A DNA stretch of 64,000 bases from Gp13-AA77 sp035946735 (GTDB lineage Bacteria > Acidobacteriota > Terriglobia > UBA7540). The position numbers and the translations under genes were made by a program. Location of the stretch: the NCBI GenBank assembly GCA_035946735.1, contig DASYYZ010000055.1:124001-188000 (forward strand). Reading direction: 5' to 3'. The notes below the pieces were generated by a model. It saw only the letters and a list, made by a program, of their open reading frames with translations, was not told where the DNA came from and did no database searches. Shown in pieces: positions 56,005 to 64,000 of this stretch. Within the stretch, counting starts at the first letter, position 1. The number at the start of each line of letters is the position of its first letter.

Positions 56005-56478
56005 GTGGAGAGTTCTCACGGTTCTGTGAACGGCAGGATTCTGGCCATCGACTTCGGCACGGTACGCCTCGGTTTGGCGGTTTCGGACGCCCTTGGTCTG
56101 ACGGCGCAGGGCCTGGCGACGATCGAGAGAACCAACAAGGCAGCCGACCTTCGCCGGATCGAACAAGCCGTCACCGAGTATTCGCCGGTGCGAGTCTTGA
56201 TTGGCCATCCCATCAGCCACTCCGGCGCCGAAACCGAGATGTCGCGTCGTGCGGTCCGGTTCGCCGACGAGCTACGTTCGGTTCTGGACCTGCCAGTCGA
56301 GATGTGGGACGAGCGCCTCACCAGCCGGGAGGCTGACCGCTTCCTCACTGAGTCGGGGCTCCGGCGAACACAGCGGCGCGAATCCCGGGATCGCGTCGCC
56401 GCACAGATTCTGCTGCAAAGCTACCTGGATCGCCACGCCTATGAGCGCGAGCACACGGGGGCGCAAGCGGAGCCGTGA
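56005..56478 (+). CDS. ruvX: Putative Holliday junction resolvase / pre-16S rRNA nuclease
   Basis: RNase H-fold protein (YqgF). Motifs LAIDFGTVRLGLAVSD with the catalytic Asp, VLIGHPISHSGAETEMS, MWDERLTSREADRFL, and RDRVAAQILLQSYLD with the last acidic residue. About 157 residues from GTG 56005; other candidate starts are TTG 55969 and GTG 56026. It may mature 16S rRNA or act on junctions. Overlaps mltG by GTGA. First gene of the ruvX-mltG-unknown-pyrE unit. Confidence 0.9.
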   Translation: MESSHGSVNGRILAIDFGTVRLGLAVSDALGLTAQGLATIERTNKAADLRRIEQAVTEYSPVRVLIGHPISHSGAETEMSRRAVRFADELRSVLDLPVEMWDERLTSREADRFLTESGLRRTQRRESRDRVAAQILLQSYLDRHAYEREHTGAQAEP

Positions 56479-57506
56479 AGAAAGCGCTCGTTCTCATTCT
56501 GGGGCTTTTGATCGTGGGTGTGGTCCTGGTCCCCGTGCTGGCCGTCCGGCCGTTTCGCGGTTACGCCGGCAGCGTGATTGTGAAGATTCCGGCCGGGGCC
56601 GGGGCACGAACAGCGGCCGGAATTCTCGCCTCGCGCGGCGTTCTGGAAAACAGGCTGCCTTTCCTGGCGTTATATGCCTGGGGCAGGCCTCGGCGACGCA
56701 CTCTGAAGGCGGGCGAGTATCTCTTCGATCGCCCGCTCAGCCCGCGCGAGGTTTATTGGAAGATCGTTCGCGGTGAAGTCTACTATCATCTGGTGGTGAT
56801 CCCGGAAGGTTCGGATCGCTTCGATATGGCGCGCATCTTCCACGACAAGCTTGCCTTCGATCCTCGGAAATTTCTTCAAGCCACCGGCGATTCGGAGCCG
56901 ATTCGCGATATCGATCCCCAGGCTTCGACGCTCGAAGGCTACTTGTTCCCGGATACCTACCGCTTTCCCGCCGGCACGACTCCGGCTGGCGCGGTTCAGA
57001 CCATGCTCTCCCGCTTCCGGCAGGTGATGGAATCGCGCATCAACCCGCAGCTAAACGGCCGTAGCCTGCACGACGTGCTCACGCTCGCTTCGCTGGTGGA
57101 GAAAGAGACGCCCGATCCCACGGAGCGTCCCCAAGTCGCGGGCGTGTTCGTGCGCCGCCTCGAACGAGGCATGCTACTCGATTGCGATCCCACTGTCGTC
57201 TACGCAGCTCGCCTGAAAGCGGAACCAGACTATAACCGGGCGCCGGCTCGCGCGCCGATTACCGTTGACGAAATCAATTCGACGTCGCCGTACAACACCT
57301 ATCGTCACTCAGGCATGCCTCCCGGTCCGATCTGCTCGCCGGGACAAGCCTCGATTGAAGGCGCGCTCCACCCGGCGGCGGGAGATGCTCTGTATTTCGT
57401 CAGCAATCTGCATGGCGGGCATGTTTTTGCAAGTACGCTTGCCGAGCACAATCACAACGTGGCGCGTTATCGGCGGCAGGCGGCAGAGGCCGGCAGGTCC
57501 AATTGA
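56475..57506 (+). CDS. mltG: Endolytic murein transglycosylase
   Basis: 343 residues. One N-terminal membrane anchor (LVLILGLLIVGVVLVPVLAV), a LysM-like part (VIVKIPAGAGARTAAGILASRG) and a YceG domain. Catalytic Glu209 in LASLVEKETPDPTERP, then AGVFVRRLERGMLLDCDPTVVYA, and the SPYNTYRHSGMPPGPICSPG substrate loop. It cuts nascent glycan strands at the inner membrane and ends their elongation. ruvX-mltG adjacency is common. Confidence 0.95.
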   Translation: MKKALVLILGLLIVGVVLVPVLAVRPFRGYAGSVIVKIPAGAGARTAAGILASRGVLENRLPFLALYAWGRPRRRTLKAGEYLFDRPLSPREVYWKIVRGEVYYHLVVIPEGSDRFDMARIFHDKLAFDPRKFLQATGDSEPIRDIDPQASTLEGYLFPDTYRFPAGTTPAGAVQTMLSRFRQVMESRINPQLNGRSLHDVLTLASLVEKETPDPTERPQVAGVFVRRLERGMLLDCDPTVVYAARLKAEPDYNRAPARAPITVDEINSTSPYNTYRHSGMPPGPICSPGQASIEGALHPAAGDALYFVSNLHGGHVFASTLAEHNHNVARYRRQAAEAGRSN

Positions 57507-57507
57507 G

Positions 57508-58143
57508 ATGGCAGTCCGTTCGAGCAAGAAGCAACTGATCCTCGAAAGTTGCGCGAACCTCAAGCGTCCCAGCCTCGGACTAAGCGAGCTTCGGCGCGTC
57601 CAGCAGGATCTGCGCCAACGACTGGTTCCTGCCGAGCCGCCTTCGCTCGGATACATCGCAAGCGTGCTACGGGCGGCGGGACTGCAGGTGGACTACGAGG
57701 ACCGCTACGCTGCTCCCCTGATACCCGATCGCTACGCCGGCCGGCTGGAAGGAGTACTCCGGTTCGACAGCCTCGCGGCTGCCGAAGCTACGCTGCGATC
57801 TCTCGATGCCGCCTATCGCTGCTGGTCGGGTTCGGATCGCGGCGGAGCATCGCTCGTGCGCAAGCTCGTGCTTCACGGGAAGCAACGCGCCGAGGCGCTG
57901 GCCGGAAACGCACGCATCAGGCCGGAAAAGCGTCACGAGAAACGCGAAATCGCAACCTGGTTTCGCGTCTGGCTCGAAAGTCCCGATCTCTTTTTTGACT
58001 GGCTCGAAATACGCAAGCAAACTGAAGAATTCCGGCAACTGTTCCCGCTGGCCCCTGTACCGGGAGCGGCCGCTACAAACGCAATCATCGAAGCGCTGCA
58101 GGTGGCTTGCCCATCGCGAGACCTGGAGGCGGCACGTGAATGA
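57508..58143 (+). CDS. Unknown protein between mltG and pyrE
   Basis: 211 residues, no signal peptide, no membrane segment. Two recognisable parts: an N-terminal helical region (ILESCANLKRPSLGLSELRRVQQDLRQRL and a YIASVLRAAGLQVDYEDRY segment) and a C-terminal charged part (HEKREIATWFRVWLESPDLFFDWLEIRKQ). I do not recognise a family. ATG 57508 immediately follows the mltG stop; pyrE begins inside its last eight bases. The tight packing implies it is expressed with both. Confidence 0.75.
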   Translation: MAVRSSKKQLILESCANLKRPSLGLSELRRVQQDLRQRLVPAEPPSLGYIASVLRAAGLQVDYEDRYAAPLIPDRYAGRLEGVLRFDSLAAAEATLRSLDAAYRCWSGSDRGGASLVRKLVLHGKQRAEALAGNARIRPEKRHEKREIATWFRVWLESPDLFFDWLEIRKQTEEFRQLFPLAPVPGAAATNAIIEALQVACPSRDLEAARE

Positions 58144-58723
58144 TGCTGACGTTCTTGATCTTTTCCGCCGGCATGAGGCTTTGCTCGAAGGTCACTTTAT
58201 TCTCTCCTCCGGCCTCCACAGCGACCGCTATATCCAGTGCGCGCTCGTACTTCAACATCCCCTTGTGGCGGAGCGGCTCGGCAGCGAGCTGGCTTGGAAG
58301 CTGAGCGATGCCCGCGCAGCGGTGGTGGTGGCGCCTGCGCTCGGCGGCATCCTGGTGGCGCACGAAGTGGGACGGTCGCTGGGCCTGCGAGCTCTGTTCG
58401 CCGAGCGTGTCGATGGCCGCATGGTACTGCGGCGGGGGTTTCAACTGGTTCCGGGCGAGGCTACACTGGTAGTCGAAGACGTGATCACGACGGGAGGATC
58501 CACGCGCGAGACGATCGCCGCGGTAGAAGAGGCCGGGGGAAAGGTTGTTGCGGCGGGCGCGCTCGTGGATCGCAGTGGAGGCACGGCGGATCTGGGCCTG
58601 CCGCGCGCCGCACTCGTTACCGTAAGCGTGCAGAACTATGAGCCCACGCAATGCCCGCTTTGCGCTGCCGGTGTTCCCGCGACGAAGCCAGGCAGCCGCA
58701 CGAAAATAAGCGCCTCCGGTTGA
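58136..58723 (+). CDS. pyrE: Orotate phosphoribosyltransferase
   Basis: 195 residues. Joins orotate to PRPP in UMP synthesis. N-terminal FILSSGLHSDRYIQCALVL, PRPP loop TLVVEDVITTGGSTRETI, flexible-loop Lys/Arg region. The C-terminus has a Cys pair (TQCPLCAAG), as in many bacterial PyrEs. GTG start 58136 with GGAGG seven bases upstream, overlapping the unknown gene. pyrC is next but on the opposite strand. Confidence 0.94.
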   Translation: MNDADVLDLFRRHEALLEGHFILSSGLHSDRYIQCALVLQHPLVAERLGSELAWKLSDARAAVVVAPALGGILVAHEVGRSLGLRALFAERVDGRMVLRRGFQLVPGEATLVVEDVITTGGSTRETIAAVEEAGGKVVAAGALVDRSGGTADLGLPRAALVTVSVQNYEPTQCPLCAAGVPATKPGSRTKISASG

Positions 58724-58740
58724 CGCGCCCGGTCCCCCCT

Positions 58741-60021
58741 CTACCCTTCGTTACGGTACACGACTTTCCCGGCCACGATGGTGTAAGTGGTGCGCCCTTT
58801 CAGCTTCCAGTTGTCGAAAGGCGAGTTCCTGCTCTTTGAGCGCCCGTCCGCGGCGCGGTACGTCCACTCCAGCTCAGGATCGAAGACTGTCAGGTCGGCA
58901 GTGCCTCCCGCCGTCACGCGACCCAGAGACTGCCCGATGATCTCGGCCGGATTCGCGCTCAGCAGGGAGATGAGGCGGCCGAACGAGATGCGCTGCGTAT
59001 GGACCATGGTGAGCGAGACCGCCAGCGCCGTCTCCAGACCGATTACGCCAAATGGGGCCTCGGTGATCGATTTGGCCTTGAGATGCGGTGCATGGGGAGC
59101 ATGATCGGTGGCGATCGCGTCGATGGCTCCGTTGGCGAGGCCGGCGCGCATCGCTTCAAGATCGCGGGCGGTGCGCAGCGGCGGATTCATTTTCGCGGCA
59201 GTGCCGTGCTCGAGTACGGATTCTTCTGTCAGCACGAAATGATGGGGCGTCACTTCGGAGGTGACGTGAACGCCGCGGCTTCGCGCGGCGCGCACCATCT
59301 CCACCGAGGCAGCGGTCGACACATGAGCAGCGTGCAGATGGGCTCCCGTGGCCCCGGCAATCACCAAGTCTCGCGCCAGGCATACGTCCTCAGACATTCC
59401 GGGAGCGCCTTTGACGCCCAGTCTCGCAGCCACCGGACCTTCATTTACGACTCCGCCGGCGCTGAGGCTCGGATCCTCACAGTGATCGATGATCGGCACG
59501 CCGATCTCTCGCGCCGCCTCCATCGCGCTCCGTATCAACTCCGCTGTCTTCACCGGCCGGCCATCATCAGAAAAAGCCACGGCTCCGGCGGCCACGAGAG
59601 CGGAGAAGTCCGTCAAAGCCTCGCCCTCACTGTGCCGAGACACCGCAGCAATTGGAAAGACTCGCGCCAGGCCAATTTGATTCGCGCGCTCAATCAGGCT
59701 GCGTGTCAGCTCCGGCCGATCGTTCACCGGCGACGTGTTAGGCATCGGGCAAACGGCCGTGAATCCGCCCGCCACTGCGGCCGCGAGGCCGGTCTCCAGC
59801 GTTTCGGAGATTTCCCCGCCCGGTTCGCGCAGGTGAACGTGAAGGTCGACAAAGCCCGGCGCAACCACCTGCCCACGAGCGTCGATCATCTCATCGGCAC
59901 GCGAGCTTAGCTTGGGCGCGATCTCGCGAATGACACCGCCGTCGACAAGCACATCGAAGAGTCCGTCGAGGTTGTCCAGCGGCGAGATCAGGCGTCCACC
60001 CTGAATGAGCAGTGAAGACAT
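58741..60021 (-). CDS. pyrC: Dihydroorotase
   Basis: 426 residues, class I dihydroorotase size. Zn ligands His61 and His63 in VDLHVHLREPGGE. Other conserved parts are TAVCPMPNTSPVND, DHCEDPSLS, LHAAHVST and AIATDHAPHAPHLKA with the catalytic Asp. It cyclises carbamoyl-aspartate. ATG 60021 with AGGAC upstream; the frame to 60153 is open but not conserved. Convergent with pyrE, 17 bases apart. Confidence 0.94.
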   Translation of the reverse strand: MSSLLIQGGRLISPLDNLDGLFDVLVDGGVIREIAPKLSSRADEMIDARGQVVAPGFVDLHVHLREPGGEISETLETGLAAAVAGGFTAVCPMPNTSPVNDRPELTRSLIERANQIGLARVFPIAAVSRHSEGEALTDFSALVAAGAVAFSDDGRPVKTAELIRSAMEAAREIGVPIIDHCEDPSLSAGGVVNEGPVAARLGVKGAPGMSEDVCLARDLVIAGATGAHLHAAHVSTAASVEMVRAARSRGVHVTSEVTPHHFVLTEESVLEHGTAAKMNPPLRTARDLEAMRAGLANGAIDAIATDHAPHAPHLKAKSITEAPFGVIGLETALAVSLTMVHTQRISFGRLISLLSANPAEIIGQSLGRVTAGGTADLTVFDPELEWTYRAADGRSKSRNSPFDNWKLKGRTTYTIVAGKVVYRNEG

Positions 60022-60062
60022 GGGTCCTGGAAAGTCCACTGACAGCCCGACGCGCCGGTCCT

Positions 60063-60755
60063 TTAGGACACCGCGAAGGAGTCTGGCGCACCGGGGAAAA
60101 GCGGAAGATAACAACCCTTGACGGGCGCAAACGTGCGGCGATGCTCGGGGCACGGTCCGTGCTGCGCCAACCCTTCCAGATGCTCGGGCGTGCCATAGCC
60201 CTTGTTACGGGCCAGCTGGTATTGGGGATAGATTCGGTCGAGTTCCACGAGATGCGCGTCTCTGGCGGTCTTGGCCAGAATCGAGGCCGCGGCAATCGAT
60301 ACCGAACGCGCATCGCCGTGAATGACGGAGCGGTATGGAATGGTAAATTCGACTCGGTCTCCCCATCCGCCGAGTCGCATGGCATCGGTGAGCACGAAGT
60401 CGGGCAGTGGTCGCAATTGCTGTAACGCCTGGATCATCGCTCTGCGGGAGGCCTGATAGACGTTAAGAATATCCACGTCCGCGGCGGGAACGCCCACCAC
60501 GGCAAAGGCCAAAGCCCTGGCGCGAATCGCCACCGCAAACTCTTCGCGCTGTTGCGGAGTTAATTTCTTGGAGTCATCAAGGCCGCGAATGCGGCGGGCA
60601 GGGTCGAGGACGACGGCAGCCGCGTAAAGAGGACCGAGCAACGCTCCGCGACCGGCCTCGTCACAGCCGGCCACGCAGGAATAGCCCTGCGATTTCACGG
60701 TCTTCTCAAAGCGCCAAGTGCAGCGGAAACGCTGGATGGTTTGCGCGACCGGCAT
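60063..60755 (-). CDS. rnhB: Ribonuclease HII
   Basis: 230 residues. Catalytic acidic residues in VAGCDEAGRG (Asp32, Glu33) and further Asp in VLTDAMRL; conserved SVSIAAASILAKTARD and NKGYGTPEHLEGLAQHGP. Cuts RNA-DNA hybrids. ATG 60755 chosen over 60839 (TTG), whose extension looks random. It lies downstream of rplS, 102 bases away, in the same order as in many bacteria (rplS-rnhB). Confidence 0.93.
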   Translation of the reverse strand: MPVAQTIQRFRCTWRFEKTVKSQGYSCVAGCDEAGRGALLGPLYAAAVVLDPARRIRGLDDSKKLTPQQREEFAVAIRARALAFAVVGVPAADVDILNVYQASRRAMIQALQQLRPLPDFVLTDAMRLGGWGDRVEFTIPYRSVIHGDARSVSIAAASILAKTARDAHLVELDRIYPQYQLARNKGYGTPEHLEGLAQHGPCPEHRRTFAPVKGCYLPLFPGAPDSFAVS

Positions 60756-60857
60756 GCGAGAGTCGGGCTCCGGCGTCGGGTACGCTTCGTTCAACTTTAC
60801 AGACAATCCGTCGGTGAGGATCGGGGATGCCCTCGTCAAGCTATAAATCTGCTCTCG

Positions 60858-61232
60858 CTAGGCCGATCGAGGAACCCCCGCTTTCTGGTCGATCCGCACT
60901 TCCTTCAGGCGAGCAGCCTTGCCTCGAAGAGCCCGAAGATAATAAAGCTTGGCCCGCCGAACACGGCCCGAACGCATGACCTCAATCTTGTCGATCACGG
61001 GCGAATGCAAGGGAAAGATGCGCTCAACGCCCTGTCCGAACGAAATCTTCCGGACTCTGAAGGTGGAATGGTTACGGGCCCGCCTTTGGCCCAGCACCAC
61101 GCCTTCAAACACCTGAATGCGTTCCTTATCCCCTTCCTTGATCTTCACGTGCACGCGTACGGTATCACCCGACCGAAACTGCGGCACATCGGTTCGCATC
61201 TGCTCTTGTTCGAGCTTCTCTAACGCTGTCAT
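60858..61232 (-). CDS. rplS: 50S ribosomal protein L19
   Basis: 124 residues. FRSGDTVRVHVKIKEGDKERIQ and RVRKISFGQGVERIFPLHSP are the L19 core; basic C-terminus. Located at the 30S-50S interface. ATG 61232; an open frame to 61283 is not conserved. Between trmD and rnhB. Confidence 0.96.
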   Translation of the reverse strand: MTALEKLEQEQMRTDVPQFRSGDTVRVHVKIKEGDKERIQVFEGVVLGQRRARNHSTFRVRKISFGQGVERIFPLHSPVIDKIEVMRSGRVRRAKLYYLRALRGKAARLKEVRIDQKAGVPRSA

Positions 61233-61354
61233 TTTCGCACCCCACCAAAAGGATTCTTCAGATCTCGCACGCCTGGCCGACAAAGTCGCTGCGCCATGCG
61301 GCCGCGCAAGTTGTTGACATTACCGCGTGACAGAATAAGGACCGGCGCTGGCTG

Positions 61355-62158
61355 CTAGCCTTCGATCCCTGACCGTGCCGCGCCCTGCCTAAGCTCTGCG
61401 ACGACCTCGATCTCTTCCCTGTCGAGCGCAGCCTGCTCCAGCAATTCCGGACGCCGGCGCCAAGTCCGGGTTACGGCCTCGCGCCGGCGCCAGCGGCGAA
61501 TCGCGCCGTGATCGCCGGACAGCAGGACCTCCGGTACTCTCAAGCCTCTAAACTCCGGCGGCCGCGTGTAATGCGGACAATCAAGCAGCCCGCGAGCGGC
61601 TGAACATCCATTCTCGTTCGCAGCCGCCTCCGAAAAGGAGTCCTGTTTGGGCGAGTCTTCGTTTCCAAGAACGCCCGGCAACAGCCGGGTGACCGATTCC
61701 ATAACCACAGCGGCAGCGAGCTCGCCCCCAGCCAGCACGTAGTCGCCGATGGAGATCTCGTCCGTGGCGAGCGCGGTCGCGACCCGCTCATCCACGCCTT
61801 CGTAACGCCCGCAGATCAGAACAATCCGGGATTCACGCGCCATCTCTTCAGCAGCCTGCTGCCTGAAAAGGCGTCCTTGGGGCGAAAGCAGGATTACCGG
61901 CAATCGCGGTTTCGATCCATCAGGAGTTGCTTGCCGCAAGGACTCAACCGCGCGGAACAGGGGTTCGGGCTTCAAGACCATGCCCGGACCGCCGCCAAAG
62001 GGCCGGTCATCCACCGTGCGATGCCGGTCTTCAGTGAAGTCACGCAGATCGTGAATCCGGATGCTGACGTGCCCCCCGGCCGATCCACGCTTTAGCAGCC
62101 CATGTCCAAGGATACTCGAAAAGAACTCCGGAAAGATTGTGATGACGTCAAAGGTCAC
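61355..62158 (-). CDS. trmD: tRNA (guanine37-N1)-methyltransferase
   Basis: 267 residues, SPOUT knot enzyme. TFDVITIFPEFF start, GGGPGMVLKPEPLF, knot LICGRYEGVDERV and ISIGDYVLAGGELAA, then CPHYTRPPEFRGL. Methylates G37 next to the anticodon and prevents +1 frameshifts. Starts with GTG overlapping the rimM stop. Confidence 0.96.
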   Translation of the reverse strand: MTFDVITIFPEFFSSILGHGLLKRGSAGGHVSIRIHDLRDFTEDRHRTVDDRPFGGGPGMVLKPEPLFRAVESLRQATPDGSKPRLPVILLSPQGRLFRQQAAEEMARESRIVLICGRYEGVDERVATALATDEISIGDYVLAGGELAAAVVMESVTRLLPGVLGNEDSPKQDSFSEAAANENGCSAARGLLDCPHYTRPPEFRGLRVPEVLLSGDHGAIRRWRRREAVTRTWRRRPELLEQAALDREEIEVVAELRQGAARSGIEG

Positions 62159-62745
62159 GTCTCTGAATTTCCTGCGCCTTCGTCATTGAGCGCGAGCAGG
62201 CCCTCCGGCGGCTCGATCACGATCCGGCGTGCCACCACGTCAACTTCAGGGCAAATCTCTTGCGCGAAAGGAATCAGGATCTCGCTGGAGTTCTTTGCGC
62301 CTTCCGCCGGCCGCACGCACAGAAGGTCAGCGCCCCCGGTCGGTTCCACTCTGATGACATCGCCGATTCTCCGTTCGTTGCTCAATACTTGGCAACCGAT
62401 GAGATCCGAAATGTAGTACTGATCCGCGCCCAACTTCACGCGCTCTTCGCCCGGAACTAGCAGAAGGCGCCCTTGCAGTTGCCTGGCCTGGTCGATGGAT
62501 TCGGTGCCCTCAAAACGCAGGATCAGCCGTTCCCCGTGCCACCAGACCTCGGCAATATCAATCGGCTGAGGCGGTCCTGCCGGAGTTTCCAAGAAGGCCC
62601 GTTTCAGTTTTTCAAAACGATCGGGAAAATCGGTAAGGACCCCCGCGACCACTTCGCCACGACGCCCTCTAGGCCGCAGGATGCGAGCAATCGCCAGCCA
62701 CAGGTCGGGGACAGTATTCCGAACCCGAACCGGCGGTGCCGTCAT
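62155..62745 (-). CDS. rimM: 16S rRNA processing protein
   Basis: 196 residues. RimM N-domain (LAIARILRPRGRRGEV) and PRC barrel (YYISDLIGCQVLS, GDVIRVEPTGGADLL). Binds S19 and helps 30S head maturation. Starts at ATG 62745 (TTG 62751 is an alternative). Couples to trmD by a GTGA overlap, the usual arrangement. Confidence 0.94.
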   Translation of the reverse strand: MTAPPVRVRNTVPDLWLAIARILRPRGRRGEVVAGVLTDFPDRFEKLKRAFLETPAGPPQPIDIAEVWWHGERLILRFEGTESIDQARQLQGRLLLVPGEERVKLGADQYYISDLIGCQVLSNERRIGDVIRVEPTGGADLLCVRPAEGAKNSSEILIPFAQEICPEVDVVARRIVIEPPEGLLALNDEGAGNSET

Positions 62746-62782
62746 TCCCAAGTTTTGTCCTGCCCTGACCGACGCGTTCGGG

Positions 62783-63016
62783 CTATTCCAAAATCTCCAG
62801 CGTGAAGCGCTTCTTCAGCTTCATGCCGGCAGCCCCCAGAATGGTGCGGATGGAGCGTGCGGTGCGTCCCTGCTTGCCGATCACCTTCCCTACATCAGAA
62901 GAATTGACCCGTAGCTCAAGAACCGTGACCTGTTCCCCATCCACCGCTTGAACGTGTACCTGTTCTGGATAATCAACGAGTGCCTTGGCAATGGATTCGA
63001 CCAGTTCCTTCATCAT
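62783..63016 (-). CDS. khpA: KH-domain RNA-binding protein
   Basis: 77 residues with a single KH domain: VNSSDVGKVIGKQGRTARSIR contains the GKQG (GxxG) loop. Small KhpA/YlqC type, located between rpsP and rimM as in Firmicutes and Acidobacteria. Likely works with KhpB in RNA binding; the partner is not in the window. Confidence 0.92.
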   Translation of the reverse strand: MMKELVESIAKALVDYPEQVHVQAVDGEQVTVLELRVNSSDVGKVIGKQGRTARSIRTILGAAGMKLKKRFTLEILE

Positions 63017-63121
63017 GGCCCTCCTTCCGAACCAACTCGCCCGGAATTTGTCTGCACCCGCCGTGGGGTTCGGCGGATGTCGAGGACCCCCTCCATTCCT
63101 CTCAGGTCCTTAAGCTCATCT

Positions 63122-63391
63122 CTAGGCCTGTGCCGTTGTTGCGGTTTCCACCTTCCTTTCAGGCTGCCCCTTGAGGAAGCTTTGAACAGTTTCTGAAGGT
63201 TGAGCTCCGCGTTCGATCCAATATGAGGTGCGCTCCCGGTTCAAGACCAGCTCCGGGGGATTGTTCCGCGGGTTGTAGTGACCCAGGATCTCAACGAAGC
63301 GTCCGTCCCGAGCCCTCTCGCGGTCAATCACCACCACTCTGTAACTTGGCTTTTTTTTGGCTCCGGTGAGAGCCAGTCTTATTCTTAGCAA
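63122..63391 (-). CDS. rpsP: 30S ribosomal protein S16
   Basis: 89 residues: RIRLALTGAKKKPSYRVVVID and ILGHYNPRNNPP are the S16 signature; the tail is Lys/Glu/Thr/Ala-rich. Start TTG 63391, with AGGAAAGGGG upstream and a hairpin between ffh and rpsP. S16 binds 16S rRNA early in assembly. Confidence 0.93.
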   Translation of the reverse strand: MLRIRLALTGAKKKPSYRVVVIDRERARDGRFVEILGHYNPRNNPPELVLNRERTSYWIERGAQPSETVQSFLKGQPERKVETATTAQA

Positions 63392-63411
63392 GCAAAACCC
63401 CTTTCCTGCGG

Positions 63412-63431
63412 TGCCGGTTCCGGGACCGGCA
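63412..63431. other. Hairpin between ffh and rpsP
   Basis: Seven-base stem TGCCGGT/ACCGGCA with a six-base loop, immediately upstream of the rpsP ribosome site. No U-tract; could affect readthrough or processing between ffh and the ribosomal genes. Confidence 0.45.
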
Positions 63432-63471
63432 ACATATTTGATCCCGATGAGGCTCGGGTGGCGTCACAAAG

Positions 63472-64000
63472 CTAACCGGGGCCGGCCCCGGCCGGTACCC
63501 TGAGCTTGCTTAGTTGTTTCCCGAAAAAGCCCTTGCTCATCGTCTTCATCATCCGGCTCGTCTGTACGTATTGCTTTAGTAATTGATTCACTTGCTGGAC
63601 GCTGGTGCCGCTGCCTCGCGCAATGCGGCGTCTGCGCTTGCCGTTGATGATCTCATGATGCCGGCGCTCGCGCGGAGTCATGGAATTGATGATGGCATCC
63701 ATGTAAACGAGTTCTTTTTCGTCGATCTTGGCCTTGGCCGCGTCCTTGAAGATGCCGATTTTGGGCAACATGCCCAGCATCTCCTCAACCGAGCCGATCT
63801 TTTTCATCTCACGAAGCTGATCGCGGAAATCCTCCAGACTGAAGGAGTCGGATTGCAGCTTGCGGTGAACTTCCAGCGCCTTGTCGCGATCCAGTTTCTG
63901 CTCGGCTTTTTCGATCAGCGAAAGCACATCGCCCATGCCCAGAATCCGCGAAACGATCCGGTCAGGGTGAAAGACCTCGAGCGCGTCATACTTCTCGCCC
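63472..64000 (-). CDS. ffh: Signal recognition particle protein Ffh (5' end outside window)
   Basis: C-terminal part of Ffh/SRP54: end of the G domain (GEKYDALEVFHPDRIVSRIL), then the M domain from GMGDVLSLIEKAEQK to the C-terminus. Within it, the SRP-RNA-binding helix-turn-helix RRRIARGSGTSVQQVNQLLKQY. The frame is open to the right edge, so the ATG at 63936 is internal. The first gene of the ffh-rpsP-khpA-rimM-trmD-rplS-rnhB series. Confidence 0.95.
   Translation of the reverse strand, partial: GEKYDALEVFHPDRIVSRILGMGDVLSLIEKAEQKLDRDKALEVHRKLQSDSFSLEDFRDQLREMKKIGSVEEMLGMLPKIGIFKDAAKAKIDEKELVYMDAIINSMTPRERRHHEIINGKRRRRIARGSGTSVQQVNQLLKQYVQTSRMMKTMSKGFFGKQLSKLRVPAGAGPG

Noticed and set aside
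63472..63936. ffh as a 154-codon gene starting at 63936
   Set aside because: The frame continues to the window edge with SRP54 sequence (GEKYDALEVFHPDR), so the ATG is internal.

Overview
The window looks like a piece of an Acidobacteriota chromosome (inference). It is fairly GC-rich. It carries gene families common in that phylum: CRTAC1/FG-GAP secreted proteins, Tat-exported Gfo/Idh-type oxidoreductases, secreted amidohydrolases and D-aminoacylase-like enzymes, PYROXD2-like FAD enzymes, small secreted proteins, and nested palindromic repeats of the GCCGGTC-TGC-GACCGGC type. No plasmid, phage or transposase gene is visible. Most genes lie in short, tightly overlapped operons.

Layout. 1-1.3 kb: the end of a NarX-type histidine kinase overlapping its LuxR-type response regulator. 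1.5-4.2 kb: a small zinc-finger-like protein, cyanase, then a 1.6-kb segment bounded by a perfect 46-bp repeat of the 3' half of tRNA-Ile(GAU). That segment holds one secreted protein gene and ends at the intact tRNA. 4.3-10.3 kb: lon, a 98-bp nested palindromic element, and two tandem PYROXD2-like FAD oxidoreductases. 10.4-13.5 kb: a DnaC-like ATPase, DinG helicase and QueD operon. 13.8-17.9 kb: a DNA-repair group of a histone-H1-like basic DUF6496 protein, LigD and a 3-methyladenine glycosylase. 17.9-23.5 kb: leuB, a Gfo/Idh oxidoreductase and gyrA, all on the minus strand. 24-32 kb: a CRTAC1 protein, a CPBP protease/TPR pair, and an export lipoprotein/BY-kinase pair for polysaccharide secretion. 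32-41 kb: a membrane protein, a second two-component pair (HAMP-PAS kinase with an NtrC-type regulator), an EgtB-like enzyme, an ECF sigma/anti-sigma pair, and thiolase plus 3-hydroxyacyl-CoA dehydrogenase. 41.5-50.5 kb: tRNA-Val(CAC), MoxR/DUF58, a DUF4440 protein, an amidohydrolase, a ROK kinase, a truncated Tat-signal gene, two overlapped secreted proteins, and a D-aminoacylase-like enzyme. 50.9-58.7 kb: a TPR protein, thiE, an AI-2E family permease, ada, and a ruvX-mltG-unknown-pyrE operon. 58.7-64 kb: pyrC and the conserved minus-strand block ffh-rpsP-khpA-rimM-trmD-rplS-rnhB.

How the genes fit together. Several small modules can be read directly: DNA repair (LigD, Mpg, Ada, DinG, RuvX), pyrimidine synthesis (PyrE, PyrC), translation and secretion housekeeping (Ffh to RplS), and exopolysaccharide export (Wza-like plus Wzc-like, without the glycosyltransferases). 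The least explained items are the tRNA-bounded mini-element, the H1-like protein beside LigD, the palindrome pair that includes a copy inserted in frame in LigD, the 8-bp tandem repeat over the start of the hydroxyacyl-CoA dehydrogenase, and the unknown gene between mltG and pyrE. I see no CRISPR array, integrase, rRNA gene or obvious replication origin. No database search was possible, so all family assignments come from motif recognition.
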